Of a stretch of 46,393 bases of DNA, positions 16,404 to 25,111 are shown one piece after another. The translations under genes and the position numbers were made by a program. The first letter of the stretch is position 1. Every line of letters begins with the position of its first letter. Under the pieces are notes generated by a model. That model saw only the letters and a program-made list of their open reading frames with translations. It searched no databases and was not told where the DNA came from. Source of the DNA: JBFWVD01 sp050246915 (lineage in GTDB: Bacteria > Actinomycetota > Acidimicrobiia > Acidimicrobiales > Ilumatobacteraceae); contig JBFWVD010000042.1 in assembly GCA_050246915.1 (NCBI GenBank), positions 1 through 46,393 of the forward strand. Reading direction: 5' to 3'.

Positions 16404-18667
16404 GGCTCATTGGCGCATTTCGGCCAGCACACCATCACTTCTCGGTTGTTCAGAACGCGGACGGAGCCGGCGTTCGGCGCGATCGGGTCGGTGCAACGCT
16501 CACAACGCCCGGCGACCCTGTTGACGGCTCGCAAGCCGGCGCCCGAGGCGCTGTCATCGACAGCCACCGTCGGCTCGACGGTGTCGGCGGAGGCGGCGGT
16601 CTCGAGGTCCATCGTCAGCTGGCCGTTGCCGTTCGCACGCCTGGTACGGGCACGGCCGCCTCCGTCCTGCGGCCCCGGCCCGGTTTCGGGCCGGGGCAAC
16701 CGGCTCCGAGAGAACTCGAGTGTCGACGCGTCCAACACAGGCCCGGACACTTCGGCGGCGTTGGTAGTCAATGGACACGTGACGACATCCGGGCGGGTAC
16801 TCGGGAACAGATCACGCAGCCGACGCTCGGTCCACCACCGAACGGCACGCAGGTGGATCGGGGGGAGTGTGCCGTGCAGCAGCACCGCCTCGCCGGGAAC
16901 CATCGTGCGTACGAGATGATTGGGTACCAGCTCCTCGCGTTGTTGGGATTCCGAGATCGACCGGCGACTACGCCCACCGCCCGACCACACGTCGGCCGAC
17001 CAGGATCGGCGAGCGACGTGTTCGTTACCGGTGACGGTGTGCAGGTAGCGCAGCGTCGCGGCGTCGTCGATCCCGGCGAAGAACACCTTGGATCGGTGAC
17101 CGCCCAGCACGGTGTCGGCCAGCGATGCGTAGCGGTGCTGGATCTGGCTCAGGCTCTGCCAGCAGGTCACGTAGAACGCCCCGAGCGCGGCGATCGTCGA
17201 CACCTCGCCGGGCAACCATCCGAGCTCCAGTTGGCCGGTCTCGTCGATCAGGAACAGCACCGGCTTGCTCAGCTTGCGGCCGGCGATGTCCCACGTATGG
17301 ATCGAATCCTTCAACTCAGCCAACAGCCCGCCCAGCACCGGCGAGAGTCGCTCGAATTCGGTTTGCGGTGCCGCCAGGTACAACGTGTTCGAGCGCCCAT
17401 CACCGCCACCCATCAACCACTCCAAATTGATGAACCGCGGGGACTGCTCCCACTCGTCGCCGAGGTCGTAGAACTGGCGAGGATCGGTGGTCGCCGAGTG
17501 CGCCACCGACGGCTCCAACCACGGTTCGACCGCAAGCCGAGCGGTTGCGTAGATCGACGAACGAATCCGATCGTCCTCACGGGACAGACCAATGAACGCC
17601 GACGCAGCATGGCGGGCCATCAACTGCACGCGAGGTGGCTGGTCATCCTCAAGACCCCTGCGAAGCAAGGCGTTGATCACCGGGTCCGTTGCCATAGCCA
17701 CCGTCGACACCCACGTCGCGATCTGCTGCATGTTCACCGGCTCGGCACCATCCGCGCCCTCCAGCGCGACGAGCTGCGACAAGCCGGCGACGCACATGAA
17801 CGACCCCAGCAGGCTCTCGCCATGCTTGGCCCAGTAGTCCGCCCCGGTTACCCCGTTGCGCGGGATTGCCTGCGCCAGCGCTCGGCCGGTGCGCAGCGCC
17901 TCGCCCGCTGTTCCCACCCGCTGCAGCGGTGACCAACGCGCCGACGGCAACCCGGTCGACGCTGCCGGGTCGAACACCGCCAACTCGCCCTTGTCGGCGC
18001 GAGCCGCGACAGTCACGTCGTACAGGTCTCGCTTCACCGACACCACTACCGCCGGGCCATCCCACGTCGCCACAGCCGACGCCGCCAACGCCGTCTTGCC
18101 CGAACCCGTCGGCCCGATCAAGGCCACCGACCCTCTCGAACCCTGCCGGACGGCTGCTCTGCCCGACAACGCGCTCCGCTCGCGATCCTCGGTTGCGAGG
18201 ACACGCCCCGACCCGGCGTGACGACCCAGCAACATCCGACCAGTCGGCGGCACCAGACCATCAACCCGAAGCGGAGTCACGTCGCCACGACCGGCGATCC
18301 GTGCGTCCAACGGCTGACCAAACCGTGCCTGTCCGGGGGTCGCCGTGCGTCGCCACATCACCACGGTGGCCATCGCTACGGCCACGGAGGCGAGCCCCAC
18401 CGCAGCAGTGCACGCCCAGTAGGCGCCCGTCGATGGAAACCCGGTCGCCAGCTCACCCCAGGCGGCCGTAGGCGACTCGCCACGCGCCAGCCGGACCGTC
18501 ACGCGCAACCAATCGGCCAGACCCCCTCCGACACGGCCATCGGAGAACCACGCCGCCAGCCACGCACCACCCGCCGTGACCAGGCCCGCCAAGACCGCTG
18601 CCGCGCCGGCGGCAACAACCACCAGCTCGAGCCCGGCACCGGGCGGCTCGACACGCTCCCGAGCCAT
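16388..18667 (-). CDS. VirD4/TraG-like type IV coupling ATPase
   Basis: A protein of 759 residues that would link the relaxosome to the secretion channel and pump DNA. Two N-terminal membrane segments are visible (about 12-40 and 75-97). Walker A GPTGSGKT (K191) and Walker B VLFLIDETGQLE (near 475) follow the family spacing, with CWQSLSQIQHRYAS after it. The last 40 residues hold CERC and CWPKC, four cysteines in a zinc-ribbon arrangement that is not part of the core family. GTG at 18670 directly precedes the ATG at 18667; the ATG is preferred. Its 3' end runs into one GGGAAC array, and another lies just upstream. Confidence 0.88.
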   Translation of the reverse strand: MARERVEPPGAGLELVVVAAGAAAVLAGLVTAGGAWLAAWFSDGRVGGGLADWLRVTVRLARGESPTAAWGELATGFPSTGAYWACTAAVGLASVAVAMATVVMWRRTATPGQARFGQPLDARIAGRGDVTPLRVDGLVPPTGRMLLGRHAGSGRVLATEDRERSALSGRAAVRQGSRGSVALIGPTGSGKTALAASAVATWDGPAVVVSVKRDLYDVTVAARADKGELAVFDPAASTGLPSARWSPLQRVGTAGEALRTGRALAQAIPRNGVTGADYWAKHGESLLGSFMCVAGLSQLVALEGADGAEPVNMQQIATWVSTVAMATDPVINALLRRGLEDDQPPRVQLMARHAASAFIGLSREDDRIRSSIYATARLAVEPWLEPSVAHSATTDPRQFYDLGDEWEQSPRFINLEWLMGGGDGRSNTLYLAAPQTEFERLSPVLGGLLAELKDSIHTWDIAGRKLSKPVLFLIDETGQLELGWLPGEVSTIAALGAFYVTCWQSLSQIQHRYASLADTVLGGHRSKVFFAGIDDAATLRYLHTVTGNEHVARRSWSADVWSGGGRSRRSISESQQREELVPNHLVRTMVPGEAVLLHGTLPPIHLRAVRWWTERRLRDLFPSTRPDVVTCPLTTNAAEVSGPVLDASTLEFSRSRLPRPETGPGPQDGGGRARTRRANGNGQLTMDLETAASADTVEPTVAVDDSASGAGLRAVNRVAGRCERCTDPIAPNAGSVRVLNNREVMVCWPKCANEPGSGT

Positions 18668-18682
18668 CACAGCGCACCCATC

Positions 18683-18744
18683 GGGAACAGAAACCCCTGA
18701 TCGGGAACCGAATCGGGAACCTGACAGGGAACATCGCCGGGAAC
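18683..18744. promoter_or_regulatory. Five-unit GGGAAC control array between divergent transfer genes
   Basis: GGGAAC starts at 18683, 18703, 18715, 18727 and 18739; the last four are on an exact 12-bp period. The end nearest the rightward gene reads GGGAACATCGCCGGGAACCC, nearly the same as the gene-proximal end of the array at 16356 (ATTGCC in place of ATCGCC). It lies between the coupling protein (leftward) and the gene at 18793 (rightward), so it may control both. Confidence 0.75.
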
Positions 18745-18792
18745 CCCAAATCGCACCATCGCCTCCGACAACCCAACGCCCAGGAGGCCACC

Positions 18793-19524
18793 ATGCATCT
18801 CAGTACCCAACTCCGAGCACTTGAGCAGAGCCTCGCCGACCAACCACTTCCACGCAACTGGCCCGCCGAGCATCCGGCGTTCCACGGAGTCGACAACATC
18901 GGCGAGCTGATCAAGGCGCTGCGCGACTTCACCCGCCAAGACCATGCAGACAGGATCGTCCTCGCCCTGCTCGACATGCCCGTCGGCCGCCGGCCCCACG
19001 TGGAACCCAACACCGTTCTGCTCATCGCGCTGTCCAGCAGACTGCGCGCCGCACATCGTGGTATGCCCGCCGAGTCCAGCGACGATCTCCTCGCGGATCT
19101 CGCCGCCCTGCTGTGCGAGCCGGGCCTCGCGATCAGTCTCGAAGGGCGCGGCCGCCTGTGCGAGGTACTCACCCGACGCGCCGGCCGCCGCCACCAACGC
19201 CGCCACGCCACCCGCCAACGCCATGCCGACCACTTCACACCCACGGACGCCCACCACTTCGACTGGATGATCGGCACCAACCTCCACGGCGAACAGGAAG
19301 ACACGATCGTCAACCGGCTGGCGCTCGCCGACTTCCGAACGGCCGTCAATGACGGCATCGACCGAGGCGAGATCAGCCCCACCCAGTGGGCCCACTACAT
19401 CAACGGCGTCCTCATCCCCGCCCTTGACCTGCCCGAACCACCGGCAAGGCCGAACACCCGGATCAACATCCCCCGCGCCCGACACAGCGTCGCCAACCAC
19501 ATCCACCAAGCACTCGCGGCATGA
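18793..19524 (+). CDS. Hypothetical protein under the GGGAAC array
   Basis: A 243-residue protein with a strong AGGAGG at the right distance from its ATG. The N-terminal two thirds are helical (DRIVLALLDMPVGRRPHVEP, then DDLLADLAALLCEPGL). A basic, His-rich stretch follows (RRAGRRHQRRHATRQRH), which could bind nucleic acid. The C-terminal part contains TAVNDGIDRGEISPTQWAHY. No enzyme motif was recognised. Being the first gene behind an array that is repeated before other transfer genes suggests a role in control or DNA processing. A replication or sigma-like function cannot be supported from what I see. Confidence 0.65.
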   Translation: MHLSTQLRALEQSLADQPLPRNWPAEHPAFHGVDNIGELIKALRDFTRQDHADRIVLALLDMPVGRRPHVEPNTVLLIALSSRLRAAHRGMPAESSDDLLADLAALLCEPGLAISLEGRGRLCEVLTRRAGRRHQRRHATRQRHADHFTPTDAHHFDWMIGTNLHGEQEDTIVNRLALADFRTAVNDGIDRGEISPTQWAHYINGVLIPALDLPEPPARPNTRINIPRARHSVANHIHQALAA

Positions 19525-19858
19525 CTTCATGCGACGACACCCCACCCCAGGAACGCTGACGGCACAACGAGAGCGGCGACGGTCGCGCAACAGCGCTGGC
19601 TGTGTAGGTACCGGTCGGACGCCGGCGGCTCCGGCCGGAGTGGCTCGACAATCGGTGACATCTCATCGTGGCCAACTCACGGATGTTCGCCGGCACAGAC
19701 GACGCCAACCGGCCCGACAGTGGGACTCGTCATCGTCTAGGAAGGAGAGACGACCGGGTGGCTGCCCGTCTGTGGGCGTGGGATTCGATGGATGCCCACC
19801 ACGTCGCGGACCGCAAGGCGGGCTCGGAGGTACGACTCCGTCCAACTAGGGTAGTGGG
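19525..19858. other. Non-coding stretch before the DGQHR module
   Basis: These 334 nt hold no gene I can support. They contain the left copy of an 11-bp direct repeat (19655-19665). A short dyad, CGGAG-N6-CTCCG (19825-19840), lies just before the DGQHR gene. The composition is similar to neighbouring coding DNA, so decayed sequence is possible. Confidence 0.6.
19655..19665. repeat. Left copy of an 11-bp direct repeat flanking the DGQHR/methylase module
   Basis: GTGACATCTCA occurs here and, in the same orientation, at 23908-23918. The two copies lie outside the three-gene module on both sides, about 4.25 kb apart. They may be a target duplication or recombination trace, or chance. Confidence 0.4.
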
Positions 19859-21379
19859 ATGCCTGACCGCGCGCGCCCCGAGATCCCTGCGTTGCCCGTG
19901 CGCCAATGGCTTGCCTCCTGGGACGAGACCAGGTTCGACTCAGCCCAGCATCGCCGGAGGCCCCAGGAGCAGTTCTTTGTGTTCTCCATGCCCGCCAAGC
20001 AGCTTCGCGCTCTATGCGATATTCGTCGACGGACTGCCAAGGAGCAACGGGCACGCAAGACCGACCTTGGTATCCAGCGACGCCACAACGAACAGCGAAG
20101 CCATGAGATCAGCGAATACGTTCAACATGGGTTCCCTTGGTCGTCCATCTCAGGTTCGGCGCGCACTTCGGGCGAGTACGACGACCTCAAGAAGCCAGGT
20201 TGGCTACCAACAGCGATCGTCGTCAACATCCTCGTCCCCCAGGACGATCGAGAGGGCATGGCGGTCGCCGCCGACGACGTCATCGAGGTGACCACCGGCG
20301 CCGCAGGTACTCGTCTCATCCTCCCGGCAGGAAGCGACAAGCCGGCCTGGCGACCGAAGAAGACCGCTCCGGTCGAGGTCATCGACGGTCAGCACCGGCT
20401 GTGGGCGTTCGAAGAGGACGCCGAGATCGACGGCGACTTCGAACTGCCTGTCGTGGCCTTCCACGGCCTCGACATCAGCTGGCAGGCATACCTGTTCTAC
20501 GTCATCAACATCAAGCCTGCGAAGATCAATACGAGCCTTGCGTTCGACCTTTACCCACTTCTCCGCACCGAGGACTGGCTTGAGCACGCGGGCGGCCCGC
20601 AGATCTACCGAGAGTCGCGTGCGCAGGAACTGACCGAAGCACTCTGGTCATATGCAGAGAGCCCTTGGCACGACCGTATCGACATGCTCGGTGAACACGG
20701 CCGAAAGCAGGTCTCACAAGCCGCCTGGATTCGATCACTCTTGGCCACCTTCATCAAGAAGTGGGAGAGTCCACGCGTCCGCATCGGTGGGCTCTTCGGC
20801 GCACCAGCTGGTGCGAGCGACGCGGTCCTGCCCTGGACACGCTCCCAGCAGTCCGCCTTTCTCATCCTTGTTTGGCAGCTGTTCGAAAAGGCCGTGGCAG
20901 CGACGGACGCTTCCTGGGCTACCTCACTTCGCGAGGCCGAACCTGACGCCGATGGAGACCCGGCCTTCAGGGGCTCCACGACTCTTCCGAACACTGACCA
21001 AGGCGTGAGAGCGTTGCTGGCAGTCGTGAATGATCTCTGCTACGTCAAGGCAGACGAGCTTGATCTCCGTTCGTGGACAGCGAATGACTTCTCGGAGGGC
21101 ACGTCGTCAATCGGGATTCGAGATGCTCTCGAGTCACTCAAGCGACGCAAGTCGGTAGTGACCTTCCTCTCTGAGACCATGACCAGTCTGGCGGGGTACG
21201 ACTGGCGAACCTTCTCCGCACCGAATCTTGCTCAGGACGCCCGTAGTGCAAAGGCACGGTTTCGAGGGAGCACCGGGTATCGCGAGCTTCGACAGGACCT
21301 CCTCAGTCATCTGAGGGCGGGTAGTGGCTTGCCCGCCTCCACCGCAACGGAAGTGCTCGCTCTGCTTGGCTGGAACTGA
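19859..21379 (+). CDS. DGQHR-domain protein (DndB-like family)
   Basis: A 506-residue protein with the defining VIDGQHRLWAFEED motif (D176-R180), preceded by a ParB/DndB-like N-terminal part (GWLPTAIVVNILVP). It is followed by YVINIKPAKINTSLAFDLYPL, which is typical of DGQHR proteins. The C-terminal 250 residues are helical and not recognised. DGQHR proteins include DndB, a regulator in phosphorothioate modification, and relatives in many defence loci; enzymatic activity is unproven for most. No dndC, dndD or dndE lies here. The stop is 2 nt before the next GTG, so it is the first gene of a tight operon. Codon use is visibly more relaxed than in the transfer genes. Confidence 0.85.
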   Translation: MPDRARPEIPALPVRQWLASWDETRFDSAQHRRRPQEQFFVFSMPAKQLRALCDIRRRTAKEQRARKTDLGIQRRHNEQRSHEISEYVQHGFPWSSISGSARTSGEYDDLKKPGWLPTAIVVNILVPQDDREGMAVAADDVIEVTTGAAGTRLILPAGSDKPAWRPKKTAPVEVIDGQHRLWAFEEDAEIDGDFELPVVAFHGLDISWQAYLFYVINIKPAKINTSLAFDLYPLLRTEDWLEHAGGPQIYRESRAQELTEALWSYAESPWHDRIDMLGEHGRKQVSQAAWIRSLLATFIKKWESPRVRIGGLFGAPAGASDAVLPWTRSQQSAFLILVWQLFEKAVAATDASWATSLREAEPDADGDPAFRGSTTLPNTDQGVRALLAVVNDLCYVKADELDLRSWTANDFSEGTSSIGIRDALESLKRRKSVVTFLSETMTSLAGYDWRTFSAPNLAQDARSAKARFRGSTGYRELRQDLLSHLRAGSGLPASTATEVLALLGWN

Positions 21380-21381
21380 AC

Positions 21382-22719
21382 GTGACGCTGTCCGTAGCGG
21401 CTCAAGCACAACTGGCATCCGCCGACCCCGCCTCCGTTGTCGAAGCGTTTGGTCAGTTGCGCCGCTATCTCCAGCAGGACCGATGGCTAGGCCTCCGCAA
21501 CGCCTACGCCACTGACACGGTGAGACGAATCGACACTGACCTCGGTACTACACCTTCTTCGATCAACGACAAGCACCTGGTCGAATACATCGCTGCGTCG
21601 GTGCCTATCCACGCGATCGACGGTTGGTCTTACCTCGGTCGAGCACTGTCCGCCCACATGGCAGGGGACGTGTTCGCAGCTCGACACCTGGCCTACTACG
21701 CGGAACTGCGGGCAGCGATGTGTCTGCTGGCCACACAAGGCATCGGCGTCTTCAACAAGCGTCACTTCGTGGTGACTTCCCGCTCGGGCGCACAGGTTGT
21801 CACTGGCGGCGGCGGCACTCATGTCTTCGCGTGGGACGCTCTCAAGTGGTGGGCGGCCACTCCTCAGGCGTCCAACGTCATCGGAGATGTGATCGAGCCC
21901 TACCAAGTAAAGCTCCGAACTTGGTTGGCGGGAGCCACCGGATACGCGGCCTGGGCGCCCGTGGCGCAGGACTGGATCCAGAATCTCGGCGTAGACCTCA
22001 ACCGCGCAGCCAACGATCAGCGTTCTCGAAATGAGGCGAGCTACAGACCGACAAGGATTCGGACGCCTCGACCGGTCAACGTTCGACGAGGCGCCGAGTT
22101 CACCATCGGGCTCTGGCTCTCGCTTGAACCAACACCGAGCGGCTTTGAACGACTCGATCGCCACTTCCTCAGGCGGTCCTTCGAGGAGGCGTATAAGTCA
22201 GTCGCGGGACGCCGGCCGAATCCGGCGAAGGCTCACTATACGGCCGCAGTCGACGGTCTTCTAGCCGGCAACAACGTGACCGAACCTCGACTTTCGTTCC
22301 TCCGCAACTTCTTGCTGCGCGGCACAGAGCCAGACGACCTGCTCGTTCTTAGAAATGCATCCGTCGACTCGCGGCCAACTGCGGAGGATCATCACCTCCA
22401 CGTCTTGTCAAGGGCGACACTCCTTCTGACGATCGCCTCGCTCTCTGCTCGCTCCGTCATCCGTCGCGCGACGATCAGCCCTGAGGACACTCGATTCTGG
22501 TGGCAACTAGTTGGGTCGGATCGAGGAGTCTGGGGCAGCCAACAGCCGCCGCTGAACCTCCACGACTACTGGGAGGATGTCCAGGTCGAGCTCGATGACC
22601 TTCAAGCCTGGCTGGACAATGGCGGCGAGGAAGCAGCGTCGCTTGCGGTCGACTGCTCTCGACCACTTGCCCGGCTAGCACAGCTCGAGTTGGCAGGCCT
22701 GTGGGGCATCGCAGCGTGA
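21382..22719 (+). CDS. Unknown protein, middle gene of the DGQHR/methylase module
   Basis: A 445-residue soluble protein I do not recognise. It starts at a GTG 2 nt after the DGQHR stop and ends overlapping the methylase start. The first 200 residues contain DGWSYLGRALSAHMAGDVFA and AYYAELRAAMCLLATQGIGV, a helical-repeat-like pattern. A central basic segment follows (YRPTRIRTPRPVNVRRG). The C-terminal half has a Trp-rich stretch (DTRFWWQLVG) and DYWEDVQVELDDLQAWLD. No nuclease, helicase or nucleotide-binding motif stands out. As the only unassigned part of a tight three-gene operon it is the key unknown; it could be an effector or a specificity or scaffold factor. Confidence 0.75.
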   Translation: MTLSVAAQAQLASADPASVVEAFGQLRRYLQQDRWLGLRNAYATDTVRRIDTDLGTTPSSINDKHLVEYIAASVPIHAIDGWSYLGRALSAHMAGDVFAARHLAYYAELRAAMCLLATQGIGVFNKRHFVVTSRSGAQVVTGGGGTHVFAWDALKWWAATPQASNVIGDVIEPYQVKLRTWLAGATGYAAWAPVAQDWIQNLGVDLNRAANDQRSRNEASYRPTRIRTPRPVNVRRGAEFTIGLWLSLEPTPSGFERLDRHFLRRSFEEAYKSVAGRRPNPAKAHYTAAVDGLLAGNNVTEPRLSFLRNFLLRGTEPDDLLVLRNASVDSRPTAEDHHLHVLSRATLLLTIASLSARSVIRRATISPEDTRFWWQLVGSDRGVWGSQQPPLNLHDYWEDVQVELDDLQAWLDNGGEEAASLAVDCSRPLARLAQLELAGLWGIAA

Positions 22720-23840
22720 AGTACATGGGTTCCAAACGATGGCAGCTACAGAACGGACTTGGTACTCAGCTCCGACGCGTCGCGAAGCCAGGAGATCACT
22801 TTGTGGATCTCTTCTCGGGCTCAGGTGCGGTGTCTTGGTTCGCTGCGGAGTCACTTGGCCTAGCCGTCAGCGCCATCGACCTTCAGGAATACGCTGTCCT
22901 GACTACAGCTGCCGTCATTGAGCGGACGAAGCCAGCGAGCGCCTCGCGTCTCGTAGACAGCTGGATTCAACCTGCGCGCCAAGCACTGGAGCAGGACCCA
23001 GAGGTGGCGGCAGCCCGACGTGAGATGGCAAGTCCACTCAGTCTCCCGAAGGTAATGCGAACTCGGAAACGCGCGGGCGAATCGTCGCTCGTCTTCACGA
23101 GGTCGTATGGCGGCTACTACTTCGGGCTAGAGCAAGCGCGAGCAATCGACGAGTTGAGGGCGTCGATCCCCGCGCGGCGGCCGCACTCAACGCTGTGCCT
23201 CGCCGCACTGATAATGGCCGCCAGCCGGTGCTCTGCCTCGCCGGGGCACACCGCTCAACCGTTCCGACCCACCGAGAAGGCCTTGCCACACATCGATCGC
23301 ATTTGGCGACGAGACCTACTTGACGAGACGGAGACCATGCTGCGACGGCTTGCACCGCGGTACGCCGTTCGGAGAGGAACCGCGACACGCGGCGACGCCA
23401 ACACAATCGCAGCGTCCCTGACGCACGATCATCTGGTCTTTCTCGATCCGCCGTACTCCGCGGCGCAGTACAGCCGCTTCTACCACGTGCTGGAGGCCAT
23501 CGCAGTGGGCGGCTATGACACCGTTTATGGCGCAGGCCGCTCGCCAGCTATCGCGGAGAGGGCGAACTCCGCATACAGCTGTGTGTCGACTGCAAGTTCG
23601 TCCCTGGAGCGTCTATTGCGAGAACTCGGTGAGCGTTCATGCCGTGTAGTCGCGACCTTTCCGCAGTACCCCGCCAGCAACGGGCTCTCGGGCGAGGAGA
23701 TCGTCCATCTTGCACGCCGCTGGTTCACCGTAGATGTGCTCGCTTCCTCGAGCCACTTCAGCACGATGGGCGGAAACGGTGAGGTCCGCGCGGCACGACG
23801 CCAAGCGCAGGAACTCGTCATCACGATGTTTCCTCGCTAA
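22716..23840 (+). CDS. Dam-like DNA adenine methylase
   Basis: A 374-residue alpha-class methyltransferase. The N-terminus VKYMGSKRW is the family's K-Y-x-G-S-K motif, which fixes the start at the GTG at 22716; this overlaps the upstream stop as GTGA. Motif I is DLFSGSGAVS (31-40) and the catalytic motif IV is DPPYSAAQYSRFYHVLE (from D244). The product should be N6-methyladenine. The region between motifs I and IV is larger than in Dam and may hold a different target-recognition segment. Order and coupling with the DGQHR gene suggest it protects or marks DNA for the same system. Confidence 0.92.
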   Translation: MKYMGSKRWQLQNGLGTQLRRVAKPGDHFVDLFSGSGAVSWFAAESLGLAVSAIDLQEYAVLTTAAVIERTKPASASRLVDSWIQPARQALEQDPEVAAARREMASPLSLPKVMRTRKRAGESSLVFTRSYGGYYFGLEQARAIDELRASIPARRPHSTLCLAALIMAASRCSASPGHTAQPFRPTEKALPHIDRIWRRDLLDETETMLRRLAPRYAVRRGTATRGDANTIAASLTHDHLVFLDPPYSAAQYSRFYHVLEAIAVGGYDTVYGAGRSPAIAERANSAYSCVSTASSSLERLLRELGERSCRVVATFPQYPASNGLSGEEIVHLARRWFTVDVLASSSHFSTMGGNGEVRAARRQAQELVITMFPR

Positions 23841-23907
23841 GTCCGCTCAAGGGATCTGCGCCACTAACCACGCCCGCCTTCGCGGCGTCGCCCGACTGAA
23901 CCGATGA

Positions 23908-23918
23908 GTGACATCTCA
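23908..23918. repeat. Right copy of the 11-bp direct repeat flanking the DGQHR/methylase module
   Basis: GTGACATCTCA matches 19655-19665. Here it extends to GTGACATCTCAC, an inverted GTGA-N4-TCAC. It lies in the 173-nt gap between the convergent methylase and primase genes, where I see no gene. Confidence 0.4.
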
Positions 23919-24013
23919 CGAGCTACCGGAACATCCAGTGGCGCCTTCGAGTAGGTGGCCCCACCGGTCACCCGCGACCGCTCCGACGCTGCTGGACGCG
24001 CAATCAACGCCGC

Positions 24014-25111
24014 CTACCCGACACCCTGGGCCAGAATGCGACGGGGATGCTCGCTTCTCGGGTCCTCGTAACGGAGGTGTTGTGCCCACGCTGGGGTCAT
24101 CCGAGCCCAAGTTGTGAGGTCGTGTCCTGTGGGAGGCTCCAGAATCGTCGAGACCAGACCGCCATCGCCAAGTCGCTCGGCAAGTTGCTGGCCGAGGTGT
24201 TTGCCGACTCCGTTGTCGTCGTTGTCCGTGATGATGGTGATGTTGAGGTTGTCGCGGGTTGCGATGTTGGCGATGCGGGCGGCGACGGTGGGGTCGAGTG
24301 CGTTGGTGCCGAGGAGGCCGACGGATCGGTAGCCGGCTTGGGCGGCGATGAGGGCGTCGGGGATGCCCTCGCAGATCAGCAGTTGGCCCGGCTGGGTCGG
24401 GCACGGCGGCACAGCCCAGGTGAGCCTTGGGTTTGGAGCGAGCGCGGCGGATGGGTTGTCGTATTTGCCGTATCCGGGTCTTGGTTCGAGCGCTCGTGTT
24501 TGGATGTAGCGGATCTGGCCGTTGACGTCGAGGGCTGGGAACGTGGCTCCGGTGCCGGCCCCGTATGGGATGCCGCGTGATCGGCGGAGGCGGTCGCGGC
24601 CGGGGTCGGCGCCGACGTGGTTGGCGCGGAGTACGTTGTCGTCGAGGCCCCGGTTGTGGAGCCATTCGCGCACGGGCATGCCGAGTGGTGTCCAGAGCAG
24701 TCGTGCGCAGATGTTGGTGTAGGCGACGACGCGTTCGTCGAGCACGGTGGCGGGTGGTGCGGTCGGCTGGCGTGGTGCGATTGGTGGGAGTTCGCGGCCG
24801 GGTTGCAGTCCTGCTCGTGTTGCGAGCTCCTCGATTGCGTCGGTGCGGGTGGTGCCGCGGACGGCTTGGACGAGGTCGACGGCGTCACCGCGATGGTGTT
24901 GGTCGCCGGACCAGCATCGCCAACGCTCGTGGCCACGCTGGTCGCGGTGCATGGTGACCGAGGCGTGGTTGTCGTCGTGGTCGTTGAGCGGGCAGTGCCA
25001 GCGACGGGCGCGCTGGTCGGGTTGGGCGAACTCGTCCAACAGCGCAGCGAGGTCGGTGCGCGCCAGGATGTCGTCGATCGGCCAGCGAGTCGTCGCCGAC
25101 GGGCGACTCAC
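24014..25111 (-). CDS. Primase-like protein with CHC2-type zinc finger and Toprim domain
   Basis: A 365-residue protein. A CHC2-like zinc finger spans about C40 to C66 (HCPLNDHDDNHASV, then WRCWSGD and GDAVDLV). The Toprim motifs follow: CEGIPDALIAAQAGY with the catalytic Glu near 246, and ITDNDDNG with the DxD-type acids near 296. It lacks the DnaB-interaction domain of DnaG, so it is a short, element-type primase. It would prime complementary-strand synthesis on transferred DNA. Its ATG overlaps the VirB4 stop (ATGA), and it is the last gene of the T4SS operon. Confidence 0.85.
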   Translation of the reverse strand: MSRPSATTRWPIDDILARTDLAALLDEFAQPDQRARRWHCPLNDHDDNHASVTMHRDQRGHERWRCWSGDQHHRGDAVDLVQAVRGTTRTDAIEELATRAGLQPGRELPPIAPRQPTAPPATVLDERVVAYTNICARLLWTPLGMPVREWLHNRGLDDNVLRANHVGADPGRDRLRRSRGIPYGAGTGATFPALDVNGQIRYIQTRALEPRPGYGKYDNPSAALAPNPRLTWAVPPCPTQPGQLLICEGIPDALIAAQAGYRSVGLLGTNALDPTVAARIANIATRDNLNITIITDNDDNGVGKHLGQQLAERLGDGGLVSTILEPPTGHDLTTWARMTPAWAQHLRYEDPRSEHPRRILAQGVG

